Part shown: piece after piece, positions 1 to 8,663 of the stretch | Layout of the letters: every line of letters begins with the position of its first letter | How positions within the stretch are numbered: the first letter of the stretch is position 1 | NCBI GenBank assembly: GCA_001310455.1 | Contig: BAXG01000050.1 | Span: 1-35,403 of the forward strand | DNA length: 35,403 bases | Source: Photobacterium sp. JCM 19050 | GTDB lineage: Bacteria; Pseudomonadota; Gammaproteobacteria; Enterobacterales; Vibrionaceae | Direction of reading: 5' to 3' | The notes under the pieces: model-generated | Seen by the model: the letters and a program-made list of their open reading frames with translations, nothing else | What the model was told of the DNA's origin: nothing | Database searches by the model: none | Made by a program: the position numbers and the translations under genes

Positions 1-23
1 ACCTTGAGGTGGTTTGGGTATAT
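1..23 (+). repeat. Palindromic intergenic repeat, left terminal copy
   Basis: The first 22 bases match the reverse complement of the last 22 bases of the window (35382-35403) at 21 of 22 positions. A third copy lies at 766-788. The core CACCTTGAGGTG type sequence is itself nearly palindromic. This kind of short intergenic repeat is common in Vibrio relatives as far as I recall. Its presence at both ends suggests the assembly stopped in repeat copies. Confidence 0.7.
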
Positions 24-100
24 CAATCGAATACATTCCTTATTAATTAATCCAATAGCTGACAAACATCACGCTGATTGTAGAATTCGGGTGTATTGAA

Positions 101-124
101 CCGGGCACGAAAAAACGTACCCGG
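101..124 (-). terminator. Hairpin downstream of yggL, probable terminator
   Basis: Two 9-base arms (101-109 and 116-124) pair with one G-T wobble around a six-base A/T loop. The hairpin lies 20 bases beyond the yggL stop codon. No clear U-tract follows on the minus strand, so termination efficiency is uncertain. Confidence 0.4.
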
Positions 125-144
125 ACTACTTTAATCCGACCGGA

Positions 145-507
145 TTAATAAGGGCCGTAGTTGGCGTCTACGATTGGACCGGCTTCAACATTGCTGACCT
201 GGTTTTGTGCTTCCAGCCAGGTAACAAGTGCAGTGCGGTCTTCTTCCGTTGCTTTTCCGTAACTGGCGAACGGGGCAACGAAGAACGAAACTTTTCCCTC
301 ACTATCAGCGCCGCCTCCAATACACAGGTTGCGGGACTCTACCAGTTCAATGAGATTATCAAGCAATTGGTTGTAGCTTTTGGCATCTGACGTCGGGACA
401 GTGCAGTGAAGCTCAAAGCCAGTAACGGCAAACTCACCCAGATAAAGCTTTTTGCGCAGACGGCGTGACTTGTTTTTCAGTGAATCAAATTTGATTTTAT
501 TGTTCAT
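145..507 (-). CDS. yggL: YggL family 50S ribosome-binding protein (DUF469)
   Basis: This 120-residue protein matches the YggL/DUF469 family. The conserved N-terminal basic stretch NKSRRLRKKLYLGEF is followed by a mixed alpha/beta domain with GGGADSEG and a C-terminal VTWLEAQ segment. E. coli YggL associates with the 50S ribosomal subunit, so the same cytoplasmic role is expected. The ATG at 507 is preceded by GGAGA about eight bases upstream. The gene stands alone. In E. coli yggL follows mutY/trmB, which are absent here. The N-terminus is about ten residues longer than E. coli YggL. The frame is intact, unlike many genes in this window. Confidence 0.8.
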   Translation of the reverse strand: MNNKIKFDSLKNKSRRLRKKLYLGEFAVTGFELHCTVPTSDAKSYNQLLDNLIELVESRNLCIGGGADSEGKVSFFVAPFASYGKATEEDRTALVTWLEAQNQVSNVEAGPIVDANYGPY

Positions 508-793
508 CCAGTTTTCTCCGGATTGGAAATTCCCGGCGAGTATACGCTTGGCAATGATGCAGGGAAGAGAAAACCACTTAGGTTACTATTACTTAAACTG
601 ACATGGAGACTGCTCTGTGGTCAGTTTCGTCAGCAGGAATGTTTATTCTGGTTGTGAGTGACGTAAAGCTTGCTGGTTTGTCATTCAATTAAAAGGATTT
701 AAACTGGTGCAAAGTGAACAATCACATCCGACAGAATAGCCGAATGTGATTGCCTATATACCTGCACCTTGAGGTGAATTGGGCATATCACCT
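508..793. other. Intergenic region with a long hairpin and a repeat copy
   Basis: No credible gene is visible. Bases 719-730 and 741-752 form a stem matching at 11 of 12 positions around a 10-base loop. It is followed at 766-788 by a copy of the terminal repeat. The hairpin lies 3' of the tautomerase gene on the minus strand and could end its transcript, but no clear U-run follows it. Confidence 0.4.
766..788 (+). repeat. Internal copy of the terminal palindromic repeat
   Basis: This segment matches bases 1-23 at 20 of 23 positions, including the near-palindromic core. It sits just downstream of the tautomerase stop codon on the minus strand, a typical intergenic location for such elements. 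Confidence 0.6.
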
Positions 794-1000
794 TTACAAC
801 TCGTCATTCAACTCCGCTTTAAGTTGATCGACCGTTTTCCCGCCGACCGCTATGTTGGTATCGGGATGCTCCCGTATTGCGACAATAAACAGGTGCTTAG
901 GTACGCCTGTTACCTCACTGGAAACATCAGTCAGTTTTTGAATCAACTCATCTTTAACCGGTTTACTGAGTTGCCCGGCCTCGAATGCAATAAATGGCAT
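794..1000 (-). CDS. 4-oxalocrotonate tautomerase-like protein
   Basis: This is a small tautomerase-superfamily protein of about 68 residues. I chose the ATG at 1000 and not an in-frame start nine codons earlier. It places proline directly after the initiator (MPFIAFEAGQL), and this family uses the N-terminal proline exposed after Met removal as its catalytic base. An AGGA lies ten bases upstream. Other family-like segments are VTGVPKHLFIVAIRE and NIAVGGKTVDQL. The substrate is unknown. The gene starts 58 bases after the stop of the quinone reductase on the same strand, so the two probably form an operon. Such pairs are often linked to handling of reactive quinones or enones, which is an inference here. 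Confidence 0.75.
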   Translation of the reverse strand: MPFIAFEAGQLSKPVKDELIQKLTDVSSEVTGVPKHLFIVAIREHPDTNIAVGGKTVDQLKAELNDEL

Positions 1001-1058
1001 ATTTATGGCGTCCTGTAAGTTATGCATCGTATTGGTTAATTTGAAGGATAAACATGCC

Positions 1059-1726
1059 CTAATAGAGCCCGACGTTTATTGGCGATTCGTCCGGGAGGGC
1101 GACCAGTCGCTGCTCAAATGCTCTGAGAACGTTATTTCTCTCTTCATCGGAAAGATGCACTGGACCATAAACGATAAAGGGGTTAAGTACGCTGAATCCG
1201 TTGAATTCGAATATCCCACGATGAATAGGGCGCAGAATACTGTTGAGATCGCCGTTAAAGCCGCTGGGAGTGTATGACTCTTCCGGCCCACCGGTTGTTA
1301 TGCTCAACATCGCTTTTTTGCCTTTAAACGGCCCATCTTCATAAAGCCGGCCCATTCCGTATGTTCTTCCCATGGCAAACACCCGATCAACCAGCCTTTG
1401 AGTGCTGCAGGAAGGCCAAACCACCAAAGCGGGAACTGGAAAATCATCACATCACACCACTCGATTTTCTGTATTTCAGCCTCTATATCTGGTGCAAACC
1501 CGGCATTCTCACTGGCATGAATTTCTTCAAATTGCTGTTTGAAGTAGGTGTCATCTTTGACGGTGGTGAAGTTATGCCTGCCTGATACCGGGTTAAATTC
1601 CATGCTGTGAAGGTCTGATGTTCTTACGTCGTGCCCCTGTGTTTCAAGGTAAGAAATAGCCGTTTGAAATAAGGCACCATTGAAACTCTTGGGCTCGGGA
1701 TGCCAATAAACGATAAGGACTTTCAT
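1059..1726 (-). CDS. NAD(P)H-dependent quinone reductase, flavodoxin fold (one frameshift)
   Basis: The protein resembles the KefF/MdaB-like NAD(P)H:quinone oxidoreductases, FMN-binding enzymes that reduce quinones by two electrons. The N-terminus MKVLIVYWHPEPKSFN has the flavodoxin-like first strand and phosphate loop. FQFPLWWFGLPAALKGW is the characteristic flavin-contact segment, and TTGGPEESY is the second FMN-loop signature. The frame breaks at about 1388. Adding one G there joins GLPAALKGWL to DRVFAMGRTYG and gives about 222 residues, a normal family length. The ATG at 1726 has AGGAG five bases upstream and is preferred over the upstream GTG. The gene is divergent from a LysR regulator, a common arrangement for this family. 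Confidence 0.75.
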
Positions 1727-1880
1727 ATTCACTCCTGTGATTGCTTTTCGCCGTTAAATGAAGAAATGCGTTGTTATCACGTCACAAATTTGAACCCGTT
1801 GCTTTCGTTTTACTAGTATTGAGCAGTCACTCATTAACGTGTAGTGTTGAATAAATTAATATTGCAATAACGATTGGTTA

Positions 1881-2795
1881 ATGAAATCCATTCCAACACA
1901 GTTACCGATTTTCATTCAGGTTGCCGAGTCCGGGAGTTTTGCCCAAGCAGCGCGGGACTTGGGAATTTCTCCGCCCGCAGTCAGTAAAGCCATTGGGCGC
2001 TTGGAAAGTGAATGGAAGGTAAAGCTGTTTTACAGGACTTCGCATTCTTTGAGCCTGACCGGTGCCGGTAGGCAACTGTATGAAAAACTCGCCCCGGCAG
2101 TTGATACAATTTCGCGAGCAATTGAACAAATATCCGATCTCACTCAAACAGTCGCAGGCACAATTAAAGTGACATTACCGGCAAGCCCGTTTGGGCAGGA
2201 TATCGTGCTGCCGGTATTGTTGAGATTTATGGAGCGTCACCCGGATGTGGTTTGTGATCTTCACTTTGATGACCGAACAGTTGACCTGATAAAACACGGG
2301 TTTGATGTTGGCATTGGCACATATGTGAACGAAGATTCCCGGCTCGTCGCAAGGCCGCTGACATCAGCGCGTTTCGGCTTGTTCGCATCGTCCGGTTATG
2401 TGGCCGAGCACGGTCAGCCTGCTTCAATTGAAGATTTGAATAACCATCGCTGTATTGTTGTCCGCTCCCAGACGTCAGGGCGATTGCGCTCTTGGGAACT
2501 GAATACCGATGACGAGAGCAAAGTTCACTTACCCAAAGAAAGCCTGATAGTGAACAACTACTCGACGGCGAAAGTGGCGACAGTCATGGGGAGTGGCATT
2601 TCGTATATGGGAAGCTGGGTGTTTGAGAAGGAAATTGAGCGAGGGGAGGTGGTACCTGTATTGACCGCGTACTACGGTGCAAACACACCGGTTTGGCTTT
2701 ATTACGCCTCCCGCCATTACATTCCTGAGCGGGTAAGGTTACTGATTCGGTACCTCATCGAAAACCTGAGCTCAGAACGCATTGCCACTGGGTAA
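1881..2795 (+). CDS. LysR family transcriptional regulator
   Basis: This 304-residue protein has the standard LysR layout. The N-terminal winged helix-turn-helix covers about residues 1-60, with FAQAARDLGISPPAVSKAIG and LFYRTSHSLSLTGAG. A substrate-binding domain with two Rossmann-like lobes covers about residues 90-295. It is divergent from the quinone reductase/tautomerase pair across about 150 bases, so it is probably their regulator and may autoregulate. The effector is unknown, although a quinone or electrophile would fit the neighbours. The ATG lacks a convincing Shine-Dalgarno sequence. The frame is intact and a terminator shared with ppaC follows. Confidence 0.85.
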   Translation: MKSIPTQLPIFIQVAESGSFAQAARDLGISPPAVSKAIGRLESEWKVKLFYRTSHSLSLTGAGRQLYEKLAPAVDTISRAIEQISDLTQTVAGTIKVTLPASPFGQDIVLPVLLRFMERHPDVVCDLHFDDRTVDLIKHGFDVGIGTYVNEDSRLVARPLTSARFGLFASSGYVAEHGQPASIEDLNNHRCIVVRSQTSGRLRSWELNTDDESKVHLPKESLIVNNYSTAKVATVMGSGISYMGSWVFEKEIERGEVVPVLTAYYGANTPVWLYYASRHYIPERVRLLIRYLIENLSSERIATG

Positions 2796-2805
2796 GCAAA
2801 AGAAA

Positions 2806-2833
2806 AAGGGGAGAGCCATGTGGCTTTCCCCTT
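2806..2833. terminator. Bidirectional terminator between LysR gene and ppaC
   Basis: Twelve-base arms (2806-2817 and 2822-2833) pair with one G-T wobble around a four-base loop. A-rich sequence precedes the hairpin. It lies between two convergent genes and can serve both. Confidence 0.75.
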
Positions 2834-2865
2834 AATAAATGAGCATCAGTGAGCCAAATGGCGAC

Positions 2866-3786
2866 TTATGCGAAAGCTTCCTGAAGCGGTGGAACAACCT
2901 GCTTCTTGCGGCTCAGAACGCCGTCCAGCCATACACGGCCGTTTTCAGTTTCTTTACCGTAAGCACGCTCAACAATGGCAACGTCGTCAGACACAACCAG
3001 CAGCTCAGAGCCTTCTTTCATGATGTCTGTCAGCAGCAGCATTACGGAGTGACGCTGGCCTTCTTCTTTCAGAACGGCGATATCTGCTTCCAGCTCGGCT
3101 TTGATTTCGTCAAATACAGACAGGTCAACCACTTCCAGCTGGCCGATGCCAACCAGGTTGCCGTTCATGTTGAAGTCTTTGTAGTCACGCATAACCAGAT
3201 CGCGGATTGGTGTACCGGCGACAGCAGACTTAACGTTGAACATTTCCAGGCCCAGGCCTTTGAAATCCTCGATACCGACGATTTCAGCCAGGTCTTCAAC
3301 GCAACGGATGTCAGCAGTGGTGCAGGTTGGTGACTTGAAGATCACGGTGTCGCTCAGAATGGCGCACATCATGATACCGGCGATTTCTTTTGGAATCTCA
3401 ACACCGTAGAAGTCGTACATCATTTTGATAACGGTGTTAGAACAACCAACCGGACGGATCCAGCACTCCAGTGGAGTAGAGGTAGTCAGGTCACCCAGTT
3501 TGTGGTGATCGACGATACCCACGATAGTCGCTTCAGCGATATCGTCAGGTGCTTGAGTCAGTTCAGAGTGGTCAACGATGTAAACTTCTTCGCCAGCGTA
3601 GCTGAGTTTGAGTTCAGGCGCTTCGAAACCAAAGCGATCCAGAATGAACGCTGTTTCTGGAGAAACGTCGCCCAGGCGGGTGGCTACTGCAGGTTCGCCG
3701 ATTTGGTTTTTCAGGTACGCAAGTGCAATCGCACCACAGATTGAATCAGAATCCGGGATTTTGTGTCCCACTACATACATTGGCAT
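2866..3786 (-). CDS. ppaC: Manganese-dependent inorganic pyrophosphatase (family II)
   Basis: This enzyme hydrolyses pyrophosphate to phosphate in the cytosol and so drives biosynthetic reactions. The 306-residue length is typical of family II enzymes. The N-terminal DHH domain shows GHKIPDSDS (metal ligands His8, Asp12, Asp14), IVDHSE (Asp72) and the DHH motif at residues 93-95. The C-terminal DHHA2 domain contains RHSVMLLLTDI and ends with LDGVLSRKKQVVPPL, which holds the SRKKQ substrate-binding motif. Family II enzymes occur in Vibrio and relatives. The gene is monocistronic, with a shared terminator downstream. The frame is intact. Confidence 0.93.
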   Translation of the reverse strand: MPMYVVGHKIPDSDSICGAIALAYLKNQIGEPAVATRLGDVSPETAFILDRFGFEAPELKLSYAGEEVYIVDHSELTQAPDDIAEATIVGIVDHHKLGDLTTSTPLECWIRPVGCSNTVIKMMYDFYGVEIPKEIAGIMMCAILSDTVIFKSPTCTTADIRCVEDLAEIVGIEDFKGLGLEMFNVKSAVAGTPIRDLVMRDYKDFNMNGNLVGIGQLEVVDLSVFDEIKAELEADIAVLKEEGQRHSVMLLLTDIMKEGSELLVVSDDVAIVERAYGKETENGRVWLDGVLSRKKQVVPPLQEAFA

Positions 3787-4027
3787 ATCTATTTCTCATC
3801 ATGCTCACAAAAAACCAAAGCATTCTATCAGAGCATAAGTCGCAGGGCACACTAAGAAATGAACAGAATCTTCAATTTACTACCAAGGTAGGGTATTTCC
3901 TGCGTGAATGAGTGGTGATTGTGTTGTTTTGATAGGGAATAAAACCTGGGGTTTCAACAGTTTTCGTGCAGATAATTGACACAATTCTGTCTTTTATCCG
4001 AAGTGATAGCGCTATTCTCAGCCCGTT

Positions 4028-4046
4028 GCGGCGAGGCCGCTTTTTT
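4028..4046 (+). terminator. Terminator-like hairpin in the leader of the DUF2541 gene
   Basis: A perfect five-base GC stem (GCGGC at 4028-4032, GCCGC at 4036-4040) with a three-base loop is followed by six T residues. It ends 16 bases before the ATG at 4063. This has the form of an intrinsic terminator and could act as an attenuator, or stop transcripts entering from upstream. Confidence 0.55.
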
Positions 4047-4062
4047 CTGGAAAAACAGAACA

Positions 4063-4452
4063 ATGAACATGAAAAAATGGGTTGCGAATCTGTGCGTTGC
4101 AATGAGCCTTCTTGGCGGGGCTCAACTTGCTCATGCTGGTGATGATTTTACGCTTGGCCGTACCATCCTGCTGGGCAAAAGCGACCACGCGGCGAAAATC
4201 CCGCTGGTAGTTTGCCGCCGTACGGATGCGATTCAGGTGAAAGCGGAGAAAGGCCTGTTCCTTCAAAAGGTAAAGGTTAACTTCCGAAACGGCGAATCAA
4301 AAACCATCCAGTTCCAACGTTGGCTGAAAGAAGACAAGAAAACTGACTGGCGCAAGTTCTCCTATAAGCGTTGCGTGAAAAGCCTCGAAGTTTACGGCAA
4401 AGCGAAAGACCGCGAGTCTACTGCCGGTGTGCGTGTTTACGGACGCGACTGA
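4063..4452 (+). CDS. Secreted DUF2541 (YaaI-like) protein
   Basis: This is a protein of about 129 residues with a clear signal peptide. The basic MNMKKW start is followed by a hydrophobic core and the cleavage site AHA before GDD. The mature part resembles DUF2541, the family of E. coli YaaI. It has LGRTILLGKS, IPLVVCRRTDAIQVKAEKG, a central KTIQFQ strand, DWRKFSYKRC and a final VRVYGRD. The two cysteines in the VVC and KRC segments probably form a disulfide in the periplasm. The function of the family is unknown. I take the ATG at 4063; a second ATG two codons later is also possible. A strong terminator follows. Confidence 0.7.
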   Translation: MNMKKWVANLCVAMSLLGGAQLAHAGDDFTLGRTILLGKSDHAAKIPLVVCRRTDAIQVKAEKGLFLQKVKVNFRNGESKTIQFQRWLKEDKKTDWRKFSYKRCVKSLEVYGKAKDRESTAGVRVYGRD

Positions 4453-4476
4453 GTGTAGGCAGAATCTGATTTATTG

Positions 4477-4506
4477 AAGCCCGGGGTAACTTGCCCGGGC
4501 TTTTTC
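4477..4506. terminator. Intrinsic terminator between DUF2541 gene and ABC transporter gene
   Basis: AAGCCCGGG pairs with CCCGGGCTT around a short loop and is followed by a T-run on the plus strand. It lies between convergent genes. A-rich sequence on the other side means it may also work leftward. Confidence 0.8.
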
Positions 4507-4517
4507 GTTTATGCCAG

Positions 4518-6671
4518 TTACTGAGACTTTGGTTGCCTGTCGTGCATTGAGGTAACTGTCCCTTGCTTGAGGGTTTCCAATACCTTCTCCTTCGGCCCGT
4601 CGGCAACAACCTGACCATGTTCCATCACGATAAGCCTGTCCACCACATCCAGCATGGCGGTTTTGTGGGTGATAAGCACCAGGGTGGTGCTGTCCGGCAG
4701 GTTTTTTAGCTGGTTTTTGATATGGAACTCTGCCCGGTTATCCATGCTGCTGGTGGGCTCATCCATAATCAGAATTTTCGGATTTCCCAGCAGTGCCCGG
4801 GCGATAGCAATCGACTGACGCTGTCCGCCGGAAAGTCGCTGTCCCCCTTCCCCGATATCGCGCTCCAATCCTGCCGGGTCTGACTGGGTAAAGTCCAGCA
4901 CGCCACTTCGCCTCGCAGCATCAATGATGAGTTCACTACCGGCATTCGGGTTACCGAGGGTGATATTGTCCCGAATTGTGCCAAAAAAGAGTGATGGCTC
5001 CTGAGGGACTGCACCGATTTGGCTGCGTATATCCGCCGGGTGAAACTGGTTTATGTCGGTATGATCAAATCTCACTGCGCCCTGGCTCGGGCGGTATAAC
5101 CCGGTCAGGATACGCTGAAGGGTGGTTTTCCCTGAGCCAATCCGGCCGATGACAGCCACTTTTTCTCCCGGCTGGATTTCCAAACTGACATTGCGAAGGG
5201 CTGGGGTTTCGCTGCTGGGATAGCAGAATGTTACCGCATCCAGTGCCAGGTGACCGTTCAATGCAAGCGGTCGAAGATAGTGTTTTCCAGCATCCTGTTC
5301 CCCCGGCATTTCCATAATTTGGTTAATTACCGACATGGCTGATTTAGCCTGGTTGTAACGGGTGGACAGCATGGCGAGCTGTACCAGCGGAGAGATAGCC
5401 CGCCCGCTTAACATGGTGGCGGCTATCAGGCCTCCCATGGTGAGTTGCCCGGCTGCGATGAGGTAAACCCCAAATACAATCATGGCAACGGAAACAAATT
5501 GCTGGAGAAAACCGGCTGCGTTCTGAACAGAATCGGCGAGCCTGCGGGATTTGATGCCCCAGTTTGCCATATGGGCGACCGCTTCCTCCCAGCGATACTG
5601 GAAGCGCCCCTGGGCATTGAAGGTTTTGATGGTTTCGAGCCCTTGCAGGCTTTCAATCAGGTTGGCGTGCTTTTGGGTGGCGAGTTTTGCCCCTTCATCA
5701 ATTGCCCTGCGCATTGGCCGTTGGATGATGGCACTGTGCAACATCAGCACCAACACAGCGGCAAGCGGGACGAAAGCCAGCTCCCCGGCGATAAACCAGA
5801 TAATAGCGAGGAAGAGAAGGGCAAACGGCAGGTCGATAAGCGCTGCGACTGTCGCTGAGGTAAAGAACTCGCGAATGCTTTCGAATTCCTGCATATGACG
5901 GGCAAACGCCCCGGCAGAAACCGGGCGGGCTTCCAGCCGGATACCCATTACCTGTTCGAAGATTTTGGCTGAAACCAACACGTCAGTTTTCTTGCCTGCC
6001 ACATCAATAAAGTAGCTGCGCAGGAGTTTAAGGACGAGGTCAAACAGGAAAATGATGGCAACACCGGATGCCAGCACCCAAAGGGATTCAAACGCCAGGT
6101 TGGGGACAATTTTGTCGTAAACCAGCCGGGCAAACAGTGGCTGACAATCGCGAATATATTGATAAACAGGGAGGCGAGAAGTACATCCCGGTAAATACTG
6201 CGCGATTGCCACAGGGTACGCCAAAACCAGTGCCCTTCGTTTTTATCCAAGGGTTCGGGCTCTCTTTCATCATGCGGCGGACGTTTTTCAGCAAAAACAC
6301 CATACCGGTGTGGTTGTTCAAAAAGGCTTCTCTGGGGATGCGCAGGGGTTCCAGCTGGTGATTTCCAACCTGAATGTCAACCAACTCATGCTTACCGCCG
6401 TCAGCACGCACGCGCCGTATTCTTCCGTCAGGGCGATTACCGGCAGGAGATCCGAGGAGAGCTCGTCCAAACTGGCCTCGACCCGCAGCGCTTCCAGCCC
6501 GGCTTTTTCGGCTGCGCGAGGTAAAAGGGTTGGGGTCAGCAAGCCCTCAGTAAGCGGCAGACCAAGGGTTAACGAGCGCGGGGTGACTGTCAGGCCATAG
6601 TGCTTGCAGACAACCAGAAGTGCATCCAACAAAGGATCTTGCCGGCTACCATTCGCCGTTGCTTCTGTCAT
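4518..6671 (-). CDS. lapB: LapB-like type I secretion ABC transporter (three frameshifts)
   Basis: This is the inner-membrane ATPase that should energise export of the adjacent giant adhesin. After correction it is about 718 residues, the size I know for LapB. Domains are a degenerate C39-like region (about 1-130) without the catalytic Cys/His pattern, a transmembrane domain (about 160-450), and an ABC domain. The ABC domain has Walker A GRIGSGKTT, signature LSGGQRQ, Walker B ILIMDEPTS and the H-loop LITHK. The frame breaks at about 6413, 6266 and 6140. Adding one base at each joins EEYGA to RADGGKHEL, VRRMMK to EPEPLDKNEG, and FAIVS to PLFARLVYDK. The gene starts 17 bases after the OmpA stop, so it is the last gene of the operon. 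Confidence 0.88.
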
Positions 6672-6688
6672 CGCCGAAACCTGCTCAG

Positions 6689-7278
6689 TTACTTATCGCG
6701 TGAGGAGTAGATGGTCCATTTCTCCAACACATCAGATTGAGTAGCAGACACATTGGCGACAACCCGGCGGCTGAGGATATGGCTTTCTTCCTCGGTGGAG
6801 GCCGTAACCGGTTCACGGTCTCCGTAGGCAGTATTATTAATCCGGGACGGGGAAACGCCGTCCCTGACCAATTGGCGTTTTACTGCCTCGGCGCGGCCCT
6901 CCGAGAGAAAGTGATTTCGGTCAGCCGGGCCTACCTGGCTGGCGTGGCCGTGCAGGGTAACGGAAGTGTTTGGATGACCTTTCATAAAAACTGCCAGCCC
7001 CATGATGTCCGGGAAAAATGTTGCCGGGATCACGGTGGAATCGTTGGCAAAAAGAACCTGTAGTTTCGCTTCAGTCACGGTGTCGATATAGGTTGGGCAG
7101 CCATCGTTGTTGATGACTGCTCCCGATGGCGTTCCGGCACATTTATCCCGGGCGTGATAACACCGTCACCGTCGGTGTCAAAGAGATCATGGGTTTGCTC
7201 CGCAACAGGTGGAAGTTCGGCATTGAATGAACATCCTGAGAGCAACACCAGTAAAAACAGGGTACAAGTGATACGCAT
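6689..7278 (-). CDS. OmpA-like lipoprotein of the adhesin secretion operon (one frameshift)
   Basis: An outer-membrane lipoprotein with a peptidoglycan-binding domain is likely. The start MRITCTLFLLVLLSGCSF holds a lipobox (LLSGC). A calcium-binding-like DTDGDGV segment follows and then, from about residue 70, an OmpA C-terminal domain with LHGHAS, LSEGRAEAVKRQL, AYGDREPV and RRVVANV. The frame breaks at about 7153. Adding one base yields GVITARDKCAGTP and INNDGCPTY, typical thrombospondin type 3-like linkers before OmpA domains, for a total of about 196 residues. AGGA lies six bases before the ATG. It sits inside the secretion operon, between lapE-like and lapB-like, so it may tether the export machine or adhesin to the cell wall. 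That role is an inference. Confidence 0.8.
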
Positions 7279-7289
7279 GTTACATCCTT

Positions 7290-8613
7290 TTATTGTTGGT
7301 TCGCGGGCTGCTGGACGGAAGAGGCGAGCCAGCCTTCCGGGACTTCAACCCGCATTTCATCCAGCAACTGGCCGGTTGCGTTGAGCACCCGGTATTTGGC
7401 CAGAATCCCTTCAAAATGGGCGGTGAGATAAGATTTTCGTGCTTCGAAGAGCTCGTTTTCCGTATTCAGCACATCCAGCAGCGTGCGCTGGGCAATGGTG
7501 AACTGTTTTTCGTAGGCGGTGACGGTGCGTGCAGAGGCATCAACATGTTGTTCAAGGAACTGGATTTGCCGATTGGAAAGTTCATAGGCACTCCAGGCAA
7601 GCCGGGTCCCTTCAATGAGTTGCTGGAGGGCCCTGTCACGGATGTCCTTGGCTTTGTTGACCTGATAAGCCGCCCGGCGCGCCTTGGCTCTGTCACTGCC
7701 GCCGCTGAAGAGGTTGTATCGCATGCGGAGCATGGCTTTGAATTCATCGGTATCGCCCGGGCTGCCATCGAGTTCCTCGCCAAATTCCTGTGATGCTTCA
7801 ATAAAAAACTCGGGGTAGAAATCCCCTTCGGCCTGGTCGTACTGTGCCTGGGCAGCCTCCACATCATGCATGGCAACAAACATCACCGGGTTTGCTTCCT
7901 GCGCGATTTGCAAGGCGTGTTGGACGCTTGGAGGCATAAAGTTGTGGTCTACTTCCGGGGTGACGAGATTAACCGGCTCCTCTCCCACAAGACGGATAAA
8001 CTCGGTGGTTTTGTCACGGTAGTTGCTCTGGGCGGAAAGCAGGTTTGCATTGGCGCGGGCAAGGCGGCCTTCTATCTGGCCAGATCTGCAGTGGAGCCGA
8101 CGCCGGTATCCGCCCGGCGTTTAATGTTGCCGTAGATTTCCAGGTGGGTGTCGAGGTTGGCCTGGGAAAGCGTGACAATCTCTCGGGTCTCGATGACGTT
8201 AAGGTATGCTCCTGCAACGTGAAGGGCCGTATCCTGAGCATCAGAAAGCAGCTGGTAACGCTGAGCCTCGGTTTCGGCTTGGTTGCGTATGATGTCGTTA
8301 TAGGTTTTTGAACCATCCCAAATCAACTGCCGCAAACTGAGCCGTACGGTGCGTGGCTTGTACTCGCCCCGGTTACTGTCGTTGTCGTAGTTTTCGTAAC
8401 CGATTCCGGCTTCCAAATCGAGTGATGGCAGGTAATCCCCCTGTGAAGCATCAATCAAAAGCTGCCTGCTCCGCAGTTCGTTATAGGCAGACCGGATGTC
8501 CGAGTTTTGTGACAGCGCTGTGGCGACTGCCTGTTCGAGAGACTGCGCCGACGCCTGTGCCGAGCCAGAAGCGCCGAGGCAAGAATACCGGTGTAGAGTG
8601 CGCGCAATACCAT
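7290..8613 (-). CDS. lapE: TolC-family outer membrane protein, LapE-like (two frameshifts)
   Basis: This should be the outer-membrane channel of the type I system. Corrected length is about 441 residues. The N-terminal signal peptide MVLRALYTGILASALLASAQA is followed by two outer-membrane efflux repeats. Each contains the usual long coiled-coil helices, seen in RSRQLL...DYLPSLDLEAG and later in ALQIAQEANP...FYPEFFIEAS. Frames break at about 8564 and 8080. Adding one base at each restores LLASAQASAQSLEQAV and STADLAQIEGRLARANA. It begins 50 bases after the stop of the membrane fusion protein and ends 11 bases before the OmpA-like gene, consistent with one operon. Confidence 0.87.
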
Positions 8614-8663
8614 GTTTTAGCTCCCTGAATACAAACGGTTAAATCTGTGGCAAACCCCGACGG

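Noticed and set aside
2839..3333. A 164-codon plus-strand frame over ppaC
   Set aside because: It is a shadow of the intact pyrophosphatase gene on the minus strand.
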